The translations under genes and the position numbers were made by a program. A DNA stretch of 64,000 nucleotides from Melanopsichium pennsylvanicum (lineage: Eukaryota; Basidiomycota; Ustilaginomycetes; Ustilaginales): contig OAPG01000007.1 of NCBI GenBank assembly GCA_900208305.1, positions 124,001-188,000 on the forward strand. The letters are read 5' to 3'. The notes under the pieces are model-generated. The model made no database searches and was not told where the DNA came from. It saw only the letters and a program-made list of their open reading frames with translations. Positions 9,105-21,608 of the stretch are shown one piece after another. Position 1 is the stretch's first letter. Every line of letters begins with the position of its first letter.

Positions 9105-9455
9105 GTCCCCGAACCAATCTCAATTTCCACAACTCAAAAAAAGCAAGGACAAGCCAGTGACAAACATGTGTGCGCCTGTACAGACCAACTGTGAATGAGG
9201 CCTAAACATAGTACAGTCCAAAGCGATGCAAACCAGCCTGCCCCTGCGGACAGCATCGGGTAACCAAGAAGCGACGCGCGACACTCGTACTTCCTTCCTC
9301 AAGCTTGCAAAATATGGATACAAATTGAATGCGATCATGCTGTAAATTTGGGAACAAAATTTGTGATATGCTATGCGGATGAAATTGTGAAACCTACAAT
9401 CCAAATTTTGCTCAAGGAGCCTTGTTGGCCCATCCAGACTGCTCCATCCCGGCGA
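9105..9455. other. Convergent 3' intergenic region
   Basis: About 350 bases between the stop of PPR-LIP2 and the stop of the large disordered protein. It contains a GTACAGTC near 9211 and an A/T-rich stretch near 9320-9410 likely to hold 3'-end signals. I see no gene. Confidence 0.4.
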
Positions 9456-12400
9456 CTATTGCGCAGTCGACTTTGCATTCGTTTCGGAAGTGTGTATAAC
9501 GACAAGCCTCGTCAGTCCGTCTTGCCCGACTTGTTTCTTAGCAAACTGAAAACATTGCTCGTCGTCGTCCACAGAAGACGATTCATCTGCTGCATCCTTT
9601 TTTTTCCTTCGATGTCTGCTGGAAGTGGTGATCGGCGGCTGAGTCTCGCCGTCTCTCTCTGTCGTCCACGCGTCAACCGCAGACTTTGCTTTGGTGGGTA
9701 CGCGGATGCCGACTGAGTTCCGTCGAGGTGGGTATGGCTCTACAACCTTGGCAGGGCAGGGAATGTCTAGCCTTGGGCAGAGATGCGGCACTTCCGACGA
9801 CGACTCGTGTGCAGAGCATGAACCAGTGCTAGTTAATGCTGCAGACTGTAACGGAACCGAATCCGAGCGACTGTGAGGCTCTCTGTTCGCATTCTCGGGC
9901 ATGGTCGCTTCATCGTTCGGCACTACAGTACTTGTCTTGTTATTGTCAAACCCCAATACGGCATTGCCGACCATCGAAAGCTCTTCCGACATGGCTTGCG
10001 CGAGCGATGACAACCTCTCTGCCCAGTAGCGGCTGGTGTTTTGACTCGGCAACTGCCCGTCAGATGTCCATCCCGGTGTCGTGCTGCCGGAGCATTGACT
10101 CATACCATGAGCCTTGGGCGATTGAGCTAGTTGATGCTTGAGATGCGTAAAAGCGTCGTCCCTGGGTGGAGACGTGGCTCCGACAACGGTATCGTGTACA
10201 CTCCGTGCTTCTGATGGCCGGCTGCGAGTGTGACTCGACGTGGACACGGCCCGTTGCTTGCCAACAGATGGGCGAATGGGACGCTCCGAAGTGATCGCTT
10301 GCGGCAAAGGTGTCACTCTGCCATTGGAATGAGAGTATGAGCCGATGGGACTTGTGAATGCCGAATTGATCTTTCTGGGCTCCACGGAGAGACTGGCACG
10401 TCGGTGGCCCGCAACAGCGATCGGGGGTCGCTCTGTGGGTTGATGCTCACCGGAAAGGTGTCGCCACATGACAGGCTGTGATGGCCGGCCGTCTAGAGGG
10501 ACGCTGATCCCGAGCGGTTGAGGACCAGGCGAAGCATGCGACGAGCCGCCTGCGCTCCGCTTTCCGAGACGTTCCTCGTTGCAGTTGAGAGAGCGGCCGA
10601 GTCTAGCGGACTCAAGAATGAAGGCAGCATTGCCACCCAGAGATCGGCTGCTCTGCTCGCCGTCGCTTGTGACGCCATGCGGTGTTGTGCGCTCGCGATA
10701 GCGACGGAAGGGTGGCAATGTGATGGGTACAGCTGGTCCTTTGTCGCCCATAGAAGTCCTGCTGCGCAATCCAGGGCGCGGCGCCTGTTGCCAACTCGTT
10801 CTTCGTGAGCTTGCGGCACTACCGCCCTCCGAGAGCCATCCTCGCAGAAGACTCGTGCGAGGCGGCTCATAGCTGTCCGAATCGGGCTCGGTCGGGGTAG
10901 GAGGAGCTGAGTCCTCGAAAGCGTCTGGAAGGAAACACATCGGATGCGAGAACGAGTCCTTTGGCTGGAGCCGTTGCGCTGCTTTGCTGGACGGGCCTGA
11001 GCGTGGAGATGTTTGATTCGACCTCGGAGCTTGAGCAAGCCTGGGCGGCGATCTTTGTGCAGCCAATGCCGCATTCGCAGCGATAATCGGGTCCAGTGCT
11101 GGTGTGCTGGAGCGTCTTTGCATGTTATCACGGCTCGGCCCTGATTGAGGACCAACATTGTTTCCTGGACCGCGCAGCATACGCACAGCAGTCTCTCGTA
11201 AGACGTTGTCGTCAGCATTCACTGTCGTTTGGCGCAGTACTTCTATCTCCATCGATCGAGATAGTGAATCAACGCTTGCCTGTTGGCTTGACTCGTCCTC
11301 GCTTTGCTGCAGCATCGACTCGGTCAGGCTCTGGATATCCGAGGGATTTGAATCCAGACCAGAATCATCCTCTTCTTCTGCCAATTCGTCATCTTCCTCG
11401 TCTTCGCTGTAGCCAGAGCCCTCTGACGAGACATCCTGACCAGGTTCGTCCCAACCGGCGACCTGCGTCGAGATAGGAGCAACTCTGTCCGGTGCTGGGG
11501 ATCGGATGGGGTCGGCGCCTCGGACACCGCGCAGACGCTGCGGATAGGCTAGCTTCTGAGGTGCCGGGCTCGCTGACAGCTTCCTTTTCGGCCTACGGAT
11601 CGCATGCGCAGGAGAGAGTTTGGCTGCGCGTTGAGGCCTCGGGCACGCAGCGAAAGCAAGCATTCTACGAGAGGAATCGCCCGTGGTATGGCCGCTGTCG
11701 TCGCTGACGGCGCTGACATCTTTCTTTGAGGACGAAGATGCATCACGTTCAGAGTCACGATGATCGGATGAAGGTGGTCCCATTTTCGCAGGTGTCCTTC
11801 TGCGAGATGGGGCGGGGTCAATGAATGTGAGTTTGCGTGATGAGGCAGCTGGAGCAGATCGTTGTTCCGCTTCGAGTGCTTCATTGCCAAGTGTGTTGTG
11901 GAAGATCGGAACTACCGACGGTGTTTCCGTCGGCTTGCTTAGCTCGAACTCAGTCGGCTCTTCCGCGTTGTCCTCAGAAGCGATAGTCGGCGAAGTCCCA
12001 ACGCTGGAATTGCGTGAGTTGCTGCGCAGAGCCCAGCTTGATCTCGTCGATGCGGTCTCGTCTCCGGCCGATGACGTGCTGTGTTGTCGAGATTTTCCAA
12101 AGCTGCTTGTGCGAATATGCTGCTCGAGTGCTTGTTCGTTGAGACGATCGGTTTGCCTCGCAGCTCGCTCTGCGGCGCGTTCCAGCACATCTGCATGCTC
12201 TTGAATCACCAAACTGCGCTTTCTCGGAGCTGGGTGCGCTGGTGCCGGTTGCTCTGATGTTGCTGAAGCGGAAGCATTCGCTGCTGTACTTGCGTCTCTG
12301 TCGTGAGCGATTTGTGTGGCAAGGACTGACCCGAGTCGGGCTGATGCGTGCGAAACATTCTCCTTGCGAGGCTCAACAAAGTGCAGACGTGGTCGAGGTG

Positions 12401-12902
12401 CTGGCACAATGCCTTCTGTAGCATCTACAATCGCTCTTAAAGAGGTTTCTGCGCTTGCGTGATCAACCTCTGCTCGTCGGAGGATGCCGAGATTCGTTGA
12501 AGATGCACTGCGCGGGGCCTGCCCCGGGGAGGTGACCAGGGCGGTGGAGAGTAGCGAAGGCTTCTTCGTTTCTTCATGCTGGGGCCGAACCGTCGTCGAA
12601 TCATCTAGTGATACTGGCGAGCGCGGCAGATCGATTGACTTCTTTGCTGGCACGGGCGAAGTTGTCAACTGCGGGAGGATGCGCTTCGAGAAAGTGAGCG
12701 GTGCAGGATCAATGACTTGTTCTTCTGCTTCCTTGCCCTGGCCGTGCACAAGTTCGGTGCGATCCGGTCGAAGGGCTTCTGTTTTCGGCTTTGGTTCGAC
12801 TGCTGCAACGTATATTTGGTCATGAAATGGTGCCCCCCCCACGGTCTGAGAACGCAAGACCGAGGGCCTGCCCGGAGGCGTGACAAATGTGATGGTCGGC
12901 AT
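9456..12902 (-). CDS. Large disordered protein of unknown function
   Basis: 1148 residues in one frame from a good ATG (MPTITFVTPPGRPSVLRSQT). I do not recognise a family. The protein is rich in Ser, Pro, Arg and Ala and is probably mostly disordered. Visible features are basic clusters (PAPRKRSLV near residue 230, AIRRPKRKLSASP in the first half), a short Arg/Glu/Ala-rich possible helix (HADVLERAAERAARQTDRL), a strongly acidic patch about residues 500-520 (SEDEEDDELAEEEDDSG) followed by a possible helix (IQSLTESMLQQ), and many SP/TP sites. A basic tail SRHRRKKKDAADES near the C-terminus could be a nuclear localisation signal. The length of the open frame against a background of short frames supports a real gene. 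A nuclear regulatory or scaffold role is only a guess. Confidence 0.75.
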   Translation of the reverse strand: MPTITFVTPPGRPSVLRSQTVGGAPFHDQIYVAAVEPKPKTEALRPDRTELVHGQGKEAEEQVIDPAPLTFSKRILPQLTTSPVPAKKSIDLPRSPVSLDDSTTVRPQHEETKKPSLLSTALVTSPGQAPRSASSTNLGILRRAEVDHASAETSLRAIVDATEGIVPAPRPRLHFVEPRKENVSHASARLGSVLATQIAHDRDASTAANASASATSEQPAPAHPAPRKRSLVIQEHADVLERAAERAARQTDRLNEQALEQHIRTSSFGKSRQHSTSSAGDETASTRSSWALRSNSRNSSVGTSPTIASEDNAEEPTEFELSKPTETPSVVPIFHNTLGNEALEAEQRSAPAASSRKLTFIDPAPSRRRTPAKMGPPSSDHRDSERDASSSSKKDVSAVSDDSGHTTGDSSRRMLAFAACPRPQRAAKLSPAHAIRRPKRKLSASPAPQKLAYPQRLRGVRGADPIRSPAPDRVAPISTQVAGWDEPGQDVSSEGSGYSEDEEDDELAEEEDDSGLDSNPSDIQSLTESMLQQSEDESSQQASVDSLSRSMEIEVLRQTTVNADDNVLRETAVRMLRGPGNNVGPQSGPSRDNMQRRSSTPALDPIIAANAALAAQRSPPRLAQAPRSNQTSPRSGPSSKAAQRLQPKDSFSHPMCFLPDAFEDSAPPTPTEPDSDSYEPPRTSLLRGWLSEGGSAASSRRTSWQQAPRPGLRSRTSMGDKGPAVPITLPPFRRYRERTTPHGVTSDGEQSSRSLGGNAAFILESARLGRSLNCNEERLGKRSAGGSSHASPGPQPLGISVPLDGRPSQPVMWRHLSGEHQPTERPPIAVAGHRRASLSVEPRKINSAFTSPIGSYSHSNGRVTPLPQAITSERPIRPSVGKQRAVSTSSHTRSRPSEARSVHDTVVGATSPPRDDAFTHLKHQLAQSPKAHGMSQCSGSTTPGWTSDGQLPSQNTSRYWAERLSSLAQAMSEELSMVGNAVLGFDNNKTSTVVPNDEATMPENANREPHSRSDSVPLQSAALTSTGSCSAHESSSEVPHLCPRLDIPCPAKVVEPYPPRRNSVGIRVPTKAKSAVDAWTTERDGETQPPITTSSRHRRKKKDAADESSSVDDDEQCFQFAKKQVGQDGLTRLVVIHTSETNAKSTAQ

Positions 12903-13700
12903 GCTCGATGATGCTGGGCACTGATGGTTTCAAGGCTGCCCGCACTATACTGCTGTTGGTTTTGCTTTGTCCCAAATATCTCATTCGACGCCGCATGAGG
13001 CGTCAAAGATGGATATGTCGACGTTGGCAGAATTCCACCTTGGCTCAACAAGGAGCGTAGGCTTCTACGGAGCACTGCATCTGCGCAGAGCTGGCGAGGT
13101 GAGATAGCAGAAGATTCCTGGCAAGTGAGGAATGGCTCACTCTTCGCGCGAACTTTATGAGGAAGGCCAAAGAGTCGAGCCAGCCTCTGAAAGCACTTCC
13201 TGGAATAAGTGCGTGTAACGCCCACGAGTCCACCCTAGTCCACCTTGAGCCGGTCGTGATGAGGCGGAGTAACGTTTCTAGAGGTTGATCTGGCTGCTGG
13301 CAGCCGATGATGTCGCGATGGCTCAAAATATCTGACGTAGTGAGGGATGGGATGGTGATGGGTGCACTGAAAGAAGGTCGCCTTGAAGATGCTGAAGTGT
13401 GTAAGCGTAAATTTACTGTACTGCCGTCTGCAATCACAATTTCGGCTGACTCTTGCTCATTTAGATGAAGGCGCGGCGATCTTGGACCCTGACTGATCCG
13501 CAAGTCACTCTTGAGCGGCTGAGATTGCGCGCCATTCGAGGCAGCACGCAGCCACACTCTCACCAAAGTCAGCGCCCGTTTCAGCAGCCGGTTGCGATTT
13601 TTGGAGTCGAAATTCACGAAACGCCGATTTCAAAGCATCAGAGCTAGGAAGAAAGCCTTTCGTACGGTACGCTTCCACTACATACGCAATCACAAAACCT
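12903..13700. other. 5' flank of the large disordered gene; open frames without starts
   Basis: Two minus-strand frames (about 13045-13632 and 13505-13693) are open for 60-190 codons but neither begins with an ATG and neither resembles a known family. They may be upstream exons, a decayed gene or chance. A TACTGTAC octamer is at 13414-13421. Confidence 0.3.
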
Positions 13701-16700
13701 CACCCGAGATCGCGAGGTGTGGATGTTGATCTGAAACCACATAAAGAAGTCGTCGCTAGATGCTCATCAACAGATATTGGAGCAAGTGCCGGCATTGCCT
13801 GTTTTGATAGCTTTGAAGCCTCAGCACTACAGAATGGAACATAATCATCGCAAGTTTTCGCCTAGAGTTTGGTCGTCAATCGGCGTCAAGGATTGTGATG
13901 TGCGAGCCTCTTCAAGAAGAGAGTGGGCTGGCGATCTTGCATCAGCCCCGAATTAACATGGCCTCACGTAGCAAAGAGCCAGCTCAGGGCCTGACAGGAT
14001 GAGTAGCTACTACGAGAATGTCGGCCGGCACTTGCCATCACCCTTGTCATGGCTCAATCCAGCAGCGGTCGGAGTCCACTTCGACCTTGCAGACTTGAGT
14101 TCTGAGACATCAAAATCAGGTTTGAGCGTAGATCGGACGACGGCTACATTTCCACAGCTCGGCGGATATGTAACGGCTTTGAAAGACGGGTCGCGTCGAC
14201 GACCCTCCGTGTCGCCTTTGGTGTCGCTCGTGCGCGGCGACTTGCAGGCTCTCGGAGTCTTTGAGCAGGGATGTGTCACTACTTGGCAGGCTGAGGTGTC
14301 ATGGGCGCATGTGGCATTCCTCATTCTTCAATTCTGTGTGCGCGCAGTGAAAGAGATCCTTGCCTTACACAGGCGGTTTCAGCACTATTGCCTCTCCCGC
14401 TCGAACAACCTCGCCGTCATCACCCCGCTCGCCAATGCAGCTGACGGATATTATGACCAGGTCTGACTTGCTTGAAACTCGCAAACCTGCCACGTTGCGG
14501 CACACACTTGAAGAATTTTAAACAGCAGCTTTGCAGCATTGCTCAAGCACGCAGTATGAAGGTCAAGTCAATGACCATGGTGAGTTTTTCGTCGGCTAAC
14601 AAAATTCTCGCCGTGCCAGAAGATTTCGAAGGTGAAACTCATTGACCGCCAAAAGTAGCCGCAAGGTTTCTTTTCCCTCGCACGAACAAAAGCCTCCTCT
14701 TCGAACTTTTTGTCTCGCCGATTGATCTTGCAAGATCTGCTCCGAGAGCAGATGATTCTCACACGACATTGAGAGAGAAGCTTGTCCTAAAACAACATCA
14801 CGCCTGTACCGTGGAACCACATGCTGGAACCCTTGGTTCAGCGACTTTGCCGACCCTATAGAGGCGATCAAAATCGATCGTTCCTCGCGAGATGCCTAAT
14901 CCAAACGCCATTCGATATGGCTGTGCAAATTCAGATTAGCTCGTTGATTGTGGTCTAGGTGCTCTTCTGGGTCGATGGCGAGCTGACAATGGTTCATGGA
15001 CGCGATCGTTCTAGGAACCGGTCCATCAGGTGCAACTTGGACAAGTGCCTCACTAGGACCTGCAAGCTATTGCGATTCTGGATGTTTCCTTCGGACGGAC
15101 TTGTGTCTCATTCTATCTGGACCTCGATCTTAACAATTCCCGAGCAGAAGTAATATGAGAGTTTCTGCTGGCAGGAACAGGCCTACAGGGAGAATGTTAG
15201 TTTTCACAGCATGATGGCGAGGGAACAGGCTAATGAGCAACTAAAAACAAACATGATAGGCCTACCTAATTTTAGCTCGGCCTGCAATTCTTCCGCCAAT
15301 TTGATCAGATTGACGGCAGGATTCGGAGGACGCCGGCAATCAAGCTTCAAAGCAGCTTGAAGTCGCAATGCGGAATGACTTCCCGCCATGTCTCGCAACC
15401 TCTTACCAAAATACAGGTCCGAGTCCGCTTTCGCAATCCTTAGCTAGCACAAACGACCACCCATGTGTACGTGAGGAGTCACTCAGGACCATGTGCACTA
15501 CTGATCTTACTCGTATTGTGAGCCCTCGGTGAGCGGCGGCAAAGAGGGTGTAAAAGATTTCGACGTACGAATGAATTCTAGACGTGACCCAAAATGGGTG
15601 CATACAGTAGCCGAGCGTAAAATCGATTGCAGTTCTGAGCCAAATGCAGTAGGCTGTGAAGGCTGTGCTCGGCTGCAGCCTCGTGGCTGAGCGCGCGTTT
15701 GTGACAAGGCGAGCCCGATCAAGACACCGAAAGGGTCCAAATTGACTCATGAGAAAAGGTTGGGCCGTAGCGAGAAGCTTGGTGAAGGGTAGTGGCGTCA
15801 CATGTCATTGCAAGGGTCGCAGGCAAGGTTCAAGCGCTGGCAGGAATGATTGCATTTCGCATAAGGCGTGACCACGTCATCGTCCCATGTTCGCGTATCG
15901 TATCCTCGAGCGCAGACTTTCCGAGCTTCACAACCGGACCGTAAATACGATTCAAAGGCCAAAGAGGAACTTCTCTCGCTTTTATGAAATGGGAGGTGAA
16001 TCGTGCAGAAATCGGAGATATGTTCGGTTGAGGCAGTGGATCCCATTGTATGCAATGCTGTCTGGGAGAAGGAGACGACCGAAATGAGGGATCCAATTTG
16101 AGATACTGTATACTGTACAACGTCACCGGTGCAAGTGGGGGATGGCGAGACGGAAAAACCGTACATGCGCTTGGCCTCGTGGCAGGTTAAGTCGCCGTCG
16201 CTCCTGACCGGAACAGTCACCGCACCCCTTCTGTTGCTGTACGGGCCAACCTAGGATGAGCAGGTGCCGGGTATCATGGCATCTTGATCAGTGTGAGTTT
16301 CCTTGTTCAGCATTTTGGCCGTGATGAACCGAATATGACATGCTGAGTCCCAACGATTGCGGATGAATTGCTGTGGACAAGATCAAAATGGTTAGACAAG
16401 TGAGGAAGCGGTTCCGAGGTTGCATGGTTGGCCACGAGACTCGGTACAGCATGAAGTGAGCCAGGCTGGTGGTATGGCGACTCGACCACCAAGCGAGTTC
16501 AGCTGCGTCTCAAGACTGGTCTGCGGACTCCGGCTCATCGAAAGACAACAGGCTGGTCCAACTCCTTGTGACTGTTTTGCTTTTCGCACCCTCTTTTCCT
16601 TTCCGCCCTTTCTTGGTGTTTTCAATCTGCGACTCGGATTCGGAGTTTGATTGGCTTCAACTATCAAAATAGTTTGATCTTTTCTTCGCCACTTCACCCA

Positions 16701-19700
16701 GACTATCGCCACGAGTTGGTGACGGGATGCAGAGGATGATCGGCGTGCATGATGATGCACGCACACATGCGCCGTGATTTATTTACTGTACATGCTGACA
16801 AGCTCTTTCAGATCAAAACAGTAGAAGCCCGATCAACAGATCAGCCAACAAGTCTGAACGGTTCCTTCGAATCATGTTAGTGTACACAGTATCTTCTCAT
16901 TCCGCTCCGCTCGTGGTTGTCAAAGGTGACAACACGCAAGTTGTCGCCGATGCATGTTCATGCTGGTGGCACTTGTCGAGGTGAAATGAGGTCCAGTTTC
17001 GCAGCACAAACTGACAGTGGCTGCAGCGCCCCCTTCTCGACTTTTTCAAGTGATAACGCATGCAAATTTACGGAGCCACTGATTTTTGCAAAATGTCTTA
17101 TCGCTCAGCCCGAGAGTGAGCCTTGAAAGAAGAAATGCTAAAGGGAGCGATGGAGCGAATGCCTTGATAGAGTGACATGGCAGAGTGGAAGCGGCAGATT
17201 GAATGGTCAAGAGGTCGAGATAAAGAAAGAAGTAGTTTGTAGTACAGGTCTATAAGCGCCGCAGTAGGAGCACCAGGAAAGGGCGGGGATCATCTGCTTT
17301 GTCGATCTCTGTTTCAACGTTCGACCGGGGAAGCTGCCGACACGTTATCTAAATTTCACTCTTTAAAATCCAACGGGCACCCTCAATTCTACGTCGGTTG
17401 TTTACAGGGTTTGTCAGAACAGCCGCTGTTCCAAAATCTAGGTTGACCTTGGAGGCTGACTGTGCTTGCATCGTCAGGAGTCGAATGGTTTGTCTGAGAG
17501 GCTCACCGTTGAAAAGCATCAACAGCCTGTACGAAGGAAACAGCATCGTCTCACTCGGTGGACGCGGAGATGAAAGGGTCAGCCGTCGCTGTATGGTGAG
17601 TTGGCGATCGTCTAATGACAGATCCATCTATGGCTCTAGGCGTCATAAAGCACACCCAGAATGCTGCGAGGCAGAAAGAAGAGCGAAAGGATTGACCAAC
17701 GCCTTGGTCGATGCAAGGCAAGCTGTACGCCTACATGTATTTTCCAGCTTCCTCGTTCTCCTGGATCTTGGGATCTTGAATGTAGTTTACGACCATTCTT
17801 GGATGATCATGATTTGTATGCTTGGTAGACTCGCATGAGTCACGTCAGAAAAACAATGAACGCCTCCTCGACCAGCCACTTATACAGTAAAGTACATATT
17901 TGCATTTCTTTTGTTCACCTGATGCATTGCATTAGTCTGCCCTTTTTTCTTTGCTTTTTTTCCTGTCTTGTTTCGCGTTTTTGTCATTTTTGGACTTTCT
18001 ATCAACCGCTCTTCAGAGCCGAGCTGCAGCGTCTGATTTCGATATCTTTCTCGTCGCCAATCTTACTTACACTGCATTTTGCTCGCAAGATGCAATTGGG
18101 CGTAATCGGCGCTGTCGACCTGCATCTACGACCTTCTCTGCAGAATGTTTAGACTGGATTCCGCCTTGTCACCCCCGGTTTCAATTCCGGTTCCGTCGTC
18201 CCGGGGTACAGTGTTTACTTTGGGCAACGCCGGATCGATAATGGCACGCGCACGCCGTCATGGCGAGCTTTGCAACGAAAGGCTGCCAGAGGTAGGAATG
18301 CCCATCAATTAAGCAAACGCCTGTAAACGACTAATAACGACCCATCGAAAGAGCCGCGATTTCGACAGATACACATGCGCTTCCTGTACTGACGTGACCG
18401 CGAGCTTCAATCGTCACGCCATGTGGTGGGAAGGAATCGTGTTGTGCCACAGCCAGTGGTTAGAAAGACGCCGAGACATCCAACTCGGGCGTCCTGAGTG
18501 AGACAGCGAGTTCCTGGCTATCATGGTCTAGATGCCACAGACGCGGCGAATTCAAGACCTTGTTTTTCTTTTGCTCGGGTACATTGGTCAATTCTCGGGA
18601 TCTACACCGCATCACATCGTTCCTCGCACGACTAATTCCGCGAGACAAAGTAGTGGTGCCCCCATCGAGTCATCTAGCGATACTCAAGCCGACTTGAGCG
18701 ACCAATGGCTGGCAGTGGAGGAAAGAGATCCTCGTGATTTTACTTTGTTTTACTTGGAGATCCCCAACAGTCGACTCAAACGTCACCACTCAACCTACAA
18801 AAAGCTTCCCACAGCTTGCTCGTACCCCAGAACTGGACTATTTGTTAAGCGAGGCAACCGCCGCAGGAAAGAAAAAAAAAAGTCACCTTGCTTCGCTCCG
18901 TGACTCTGAAGTCATGCATCCCACACCTCGTGGCGAACAAAAGGCTAAATGAAACACCGCTTGCATTCCCACACTACGTTCCTTAGCCAACGTCGTCAAA
19001 CAGGTTCTCGCTCTCTGGCGACCGTCTCGATAAAACCTATTTCGGGTTGATGCGTGCATGCTGTTGTTTTCTCTACCGAGCCATGAAACGTGGTAAACGT
19101 AGTGGAGACGGTGCGCATTCAACATGGCTCAAACTTGAAGACATGCTTTGAAGATTCGATCCGATCCATTTTGAGGCCGGCAACAAAGATCGCAGTTGAT
19201 ACATTTAGTTTGAGAAGGCTATGCATGAAGATCGACGAGACGCTCTTTTACGATGCAAGAGCGTGGTACAGGTGCGTGTGTTCTGAGCATGAGTATTGCA
19301 GGCATCCAAAATGGTTTACTCGAAAGTGAGCCCAATTTGAAAGTGACACTGCGATGAGCTGCGAGACAGCCGAGGAGAAAACCCACGGCAGACAAAAATT
19401 GAGTTTACGAATTTTTCCACTTGAAGTTTTAGCACATGAAAAAAATTTCGCACCTCTCCACAGGGCATTAAAGTATGAAATCCGAGATGTCCGGGGGGGA
19501 GAGACTGGGGCAGCTGCCCCGGCGCGCTGGAGTGGTGCACCTAACTCCAAAAGAGCAGGTAAAATTCGAGCACTGCTAGATAGGTTTTCGTTCCGACTTC
19601 TGGCATAGCACCGTAATTGTGCTGTGCAGACCCCTCCGCTTGTCTTAGTGTGTGATGCATCCTCAGATTCAGGCTAATTTGACCGTGGGTAAGTTTTTCT

Positions 19701-21500
19701 TTGAACTGAGTTGCCAGTCTGGCCCCCTTTTTTGCCTGCTCCAGCTCCTTTGTATGAAATGGCGTGGTAGTCACGCCCGGCTACTTTTTCGAGTCGGCGC
19801 GCTTGCTGCAATCTGATGGCTTTTCAGTGGTACCGTACTGGTACAAAGCTGCTTTCTATGCTGATGCTGATGTCGTGCGGCAGCTTGTTTGAATTGGTGC
19901 CTCCCCCCCGAGTTGTTTCTGCCAAACGCGTGGTCTTCCGAATTCGCTGGCTGCATCGAGGCAGAGAAGCGCATCGGTAGCACTTTATCGGTGTCTGGTC
20001 CTCTGGGCACCGCTAATCAACCAAATGCCAGTGCAACCGTATTACTCTGTGCGCTTTTTCTTCTCAGGTCCGTGCTGGATCTGCTTTCGACCCCGCCGAC
20101 GCTGATTGCTAAGAAGCCTACTTTTAGGTCGCAAGACCTTTTCGTCGATTGATCGTTTACAGCACTCAGATCTGAATCATCGTGTGCGTATTTCCTGCCC
20201 CTCCTCTCCCTTGACTGCTCTTGGCTCACCTCCCGTTTTTTCTTCCCGAGACACGCGTCTCATTTATTTAAAGCGAGGGGTTCACTCTTCTCGTCAGTGG
20301 CCACGCATCTTTTTGGGTCTGCCGCCATCGCCCGAATACAGGGTAGAACAGTGTTTTGTGCACCGTCAAAGTGTTGCGCTTGCACAGATGCGTTGCAATA
20401 TCGCCGTCAAAAAAAATTGCCTCGTGGACGATCCAGCTTGTGTCTCACTTTTGCAGGGTGAATCAATAAGGTAACCAACGCGTCAGGCAGAATCGACTCT
20501 CAAGCCTCGTGTTGCTACATATACTAGAACTCAGCACAAGCCGCAAGTGCAATTCTCCGGTGTATGTATGCTGGCTCCAGCCAATCCGGTTGCTCGAGTA
20601 GCAGGCCGCGCTTTCGATTGCCATTCTGAGTTCCGGCGAACACTCCAAGGCTCATCACATCATCATTTGGCAGTGAAGGATGATCGATCCGATTGATACT
20701 TGCGACATGATTTCAAGAGATGCTTCGGATTGCTGCTGCTTGTCATTATGCGAGTGTTTGGCTAGGTCGACATGTTCAGCCAAGCGGCATGGCTTGGCCT
20801 GCCATGTGGGTGTTGGTTGCCATCGCCACACTCATCACGCATTCACATTGCGAGTGACAACGGGATGCGCAGTCATGCATAGCTTGGACCCCGGCCTTCT
20901 TTTTCTCATTCTTTTTTACGCCAGCATGGTTGATTGAGGATTCTCTGTCGTCGGACCGGCTATTCAAGCTGTGTTGGACTTTTAAGTCTTATTTTTTTGT
21001 TTTATCGAATCATGGCTCTACAACGAGAAATGGAAAAAATAAAACAAAACTAAAAACTAAAATATAGTTGGAATATCACAAATTGCCACCTAAGCACCCG
21101 GTCTGCAGCAAGGGCCGAAGCCGAAATGTCAGTGTAGCACCTCCTCTTGACTTGCTCTCGAAGCTGTTCTCGTGCTAAGTCAAGCCTAATCACCTACTTT
21201 TCATTTCTGAAATTTGCCAGCTACACTAGACACGCGCGGATCTGAACTCGGATCCAAAATGCCGTTGACTAACTGGGCCGGTCTCTCACACTAACAACAG
21301 AGTGGCAAAAGAGCACTAGATATGCTCCAATCAGACACCAAACCGGACGCCGAATCTCGACAGAGCTCGACTTGATGCTTTTCAATTTAACCGGTGAATT
21401 GTGATCGAGAAACGCGCTGGTTACGCTCACAGCATGACGAATGAGAGTGATATTTACAGCAATGTCAAACGTAAAGCTGTGTCACGGCGGATTCGGCGAG
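13700..21500. other. Gene-poor region, left part
   Basis: About 7.8 kb with no frame longer than about 155 codons and none with recognisable similarity. TACTGTAC octamers occur at 16111-16118 and 16784-16791. Base composition is mixed and I see no long repeats, terminal repeats, transposase motifs or convincing tRNA. Stretches near 17940-18000 and 20980-21060 are T- or A-rich. A 92-codon minus-strand frame starting with a true ATG at 17627 and a 155-codon plus-strand frame at 13999 are the best small-gene candidates, both weak. Possible contents are long regulatory DNA, non-coding transcripts or fast-evolving small genes. Confidence 0.4.
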
Positions 21501-21530
21501 GCTTGCTGTACGAACCCCAGAAATCGATTT

Positions 21531-21608
21531 ATAGAAATAGAAATAGAAATAGAAATAAAAATAATAAAAATAAAAATAAAATAAAATAAAATAAAATAAA
21601 AAATAAAC
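21531..21608. repeat. A-rich microsatellite (AAATAG)n passing into (AAAATA)n
   Basis: Several AAATAG units are followed by AAATAA/AAAATA units with almost no C or G over about 75 bases. It is a simple-sequence repeat in the gene-poor region. Confidence 0.85.

Noticed and set aside
13045..13632. Open minus-strand frame of about 190 codons upstream of the large disordered gene
   Set aside because: It has no ATG near its beginning and no similarity that I recognise, and an overlapping frame is open as well, so coding cannot be supported.
13999..14466. 155-codon plus-strand frame starting MSSYYENV
   Set aside because: It is overlapped by a 104-codon antisense frame, has no family similarity and no supporting context; kept only as a weak small-gene candidate.
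17349..17627. 92-codon minus-strand frame with a true ATG (MDLSLDDRQLT)
   Set aside because: The opposite strand is open over the same bases and nothing recognisable is encoded.
21236..21310. Minus-strand tRNA-like stretch with GGCCCAGTTAGTC and a GGATC/GATCC hairpin
   Set aside because: The hairpin loop has eight bases and no T arm or acceptor stem fits; it is probably a chance palindrome.
13700..21500. Possible degenerate transposon in the gene-poor region
   Set aside because: I found no terminal repeats, reverse-transcriptase or transposase motifs and no long internal duplications by eye.
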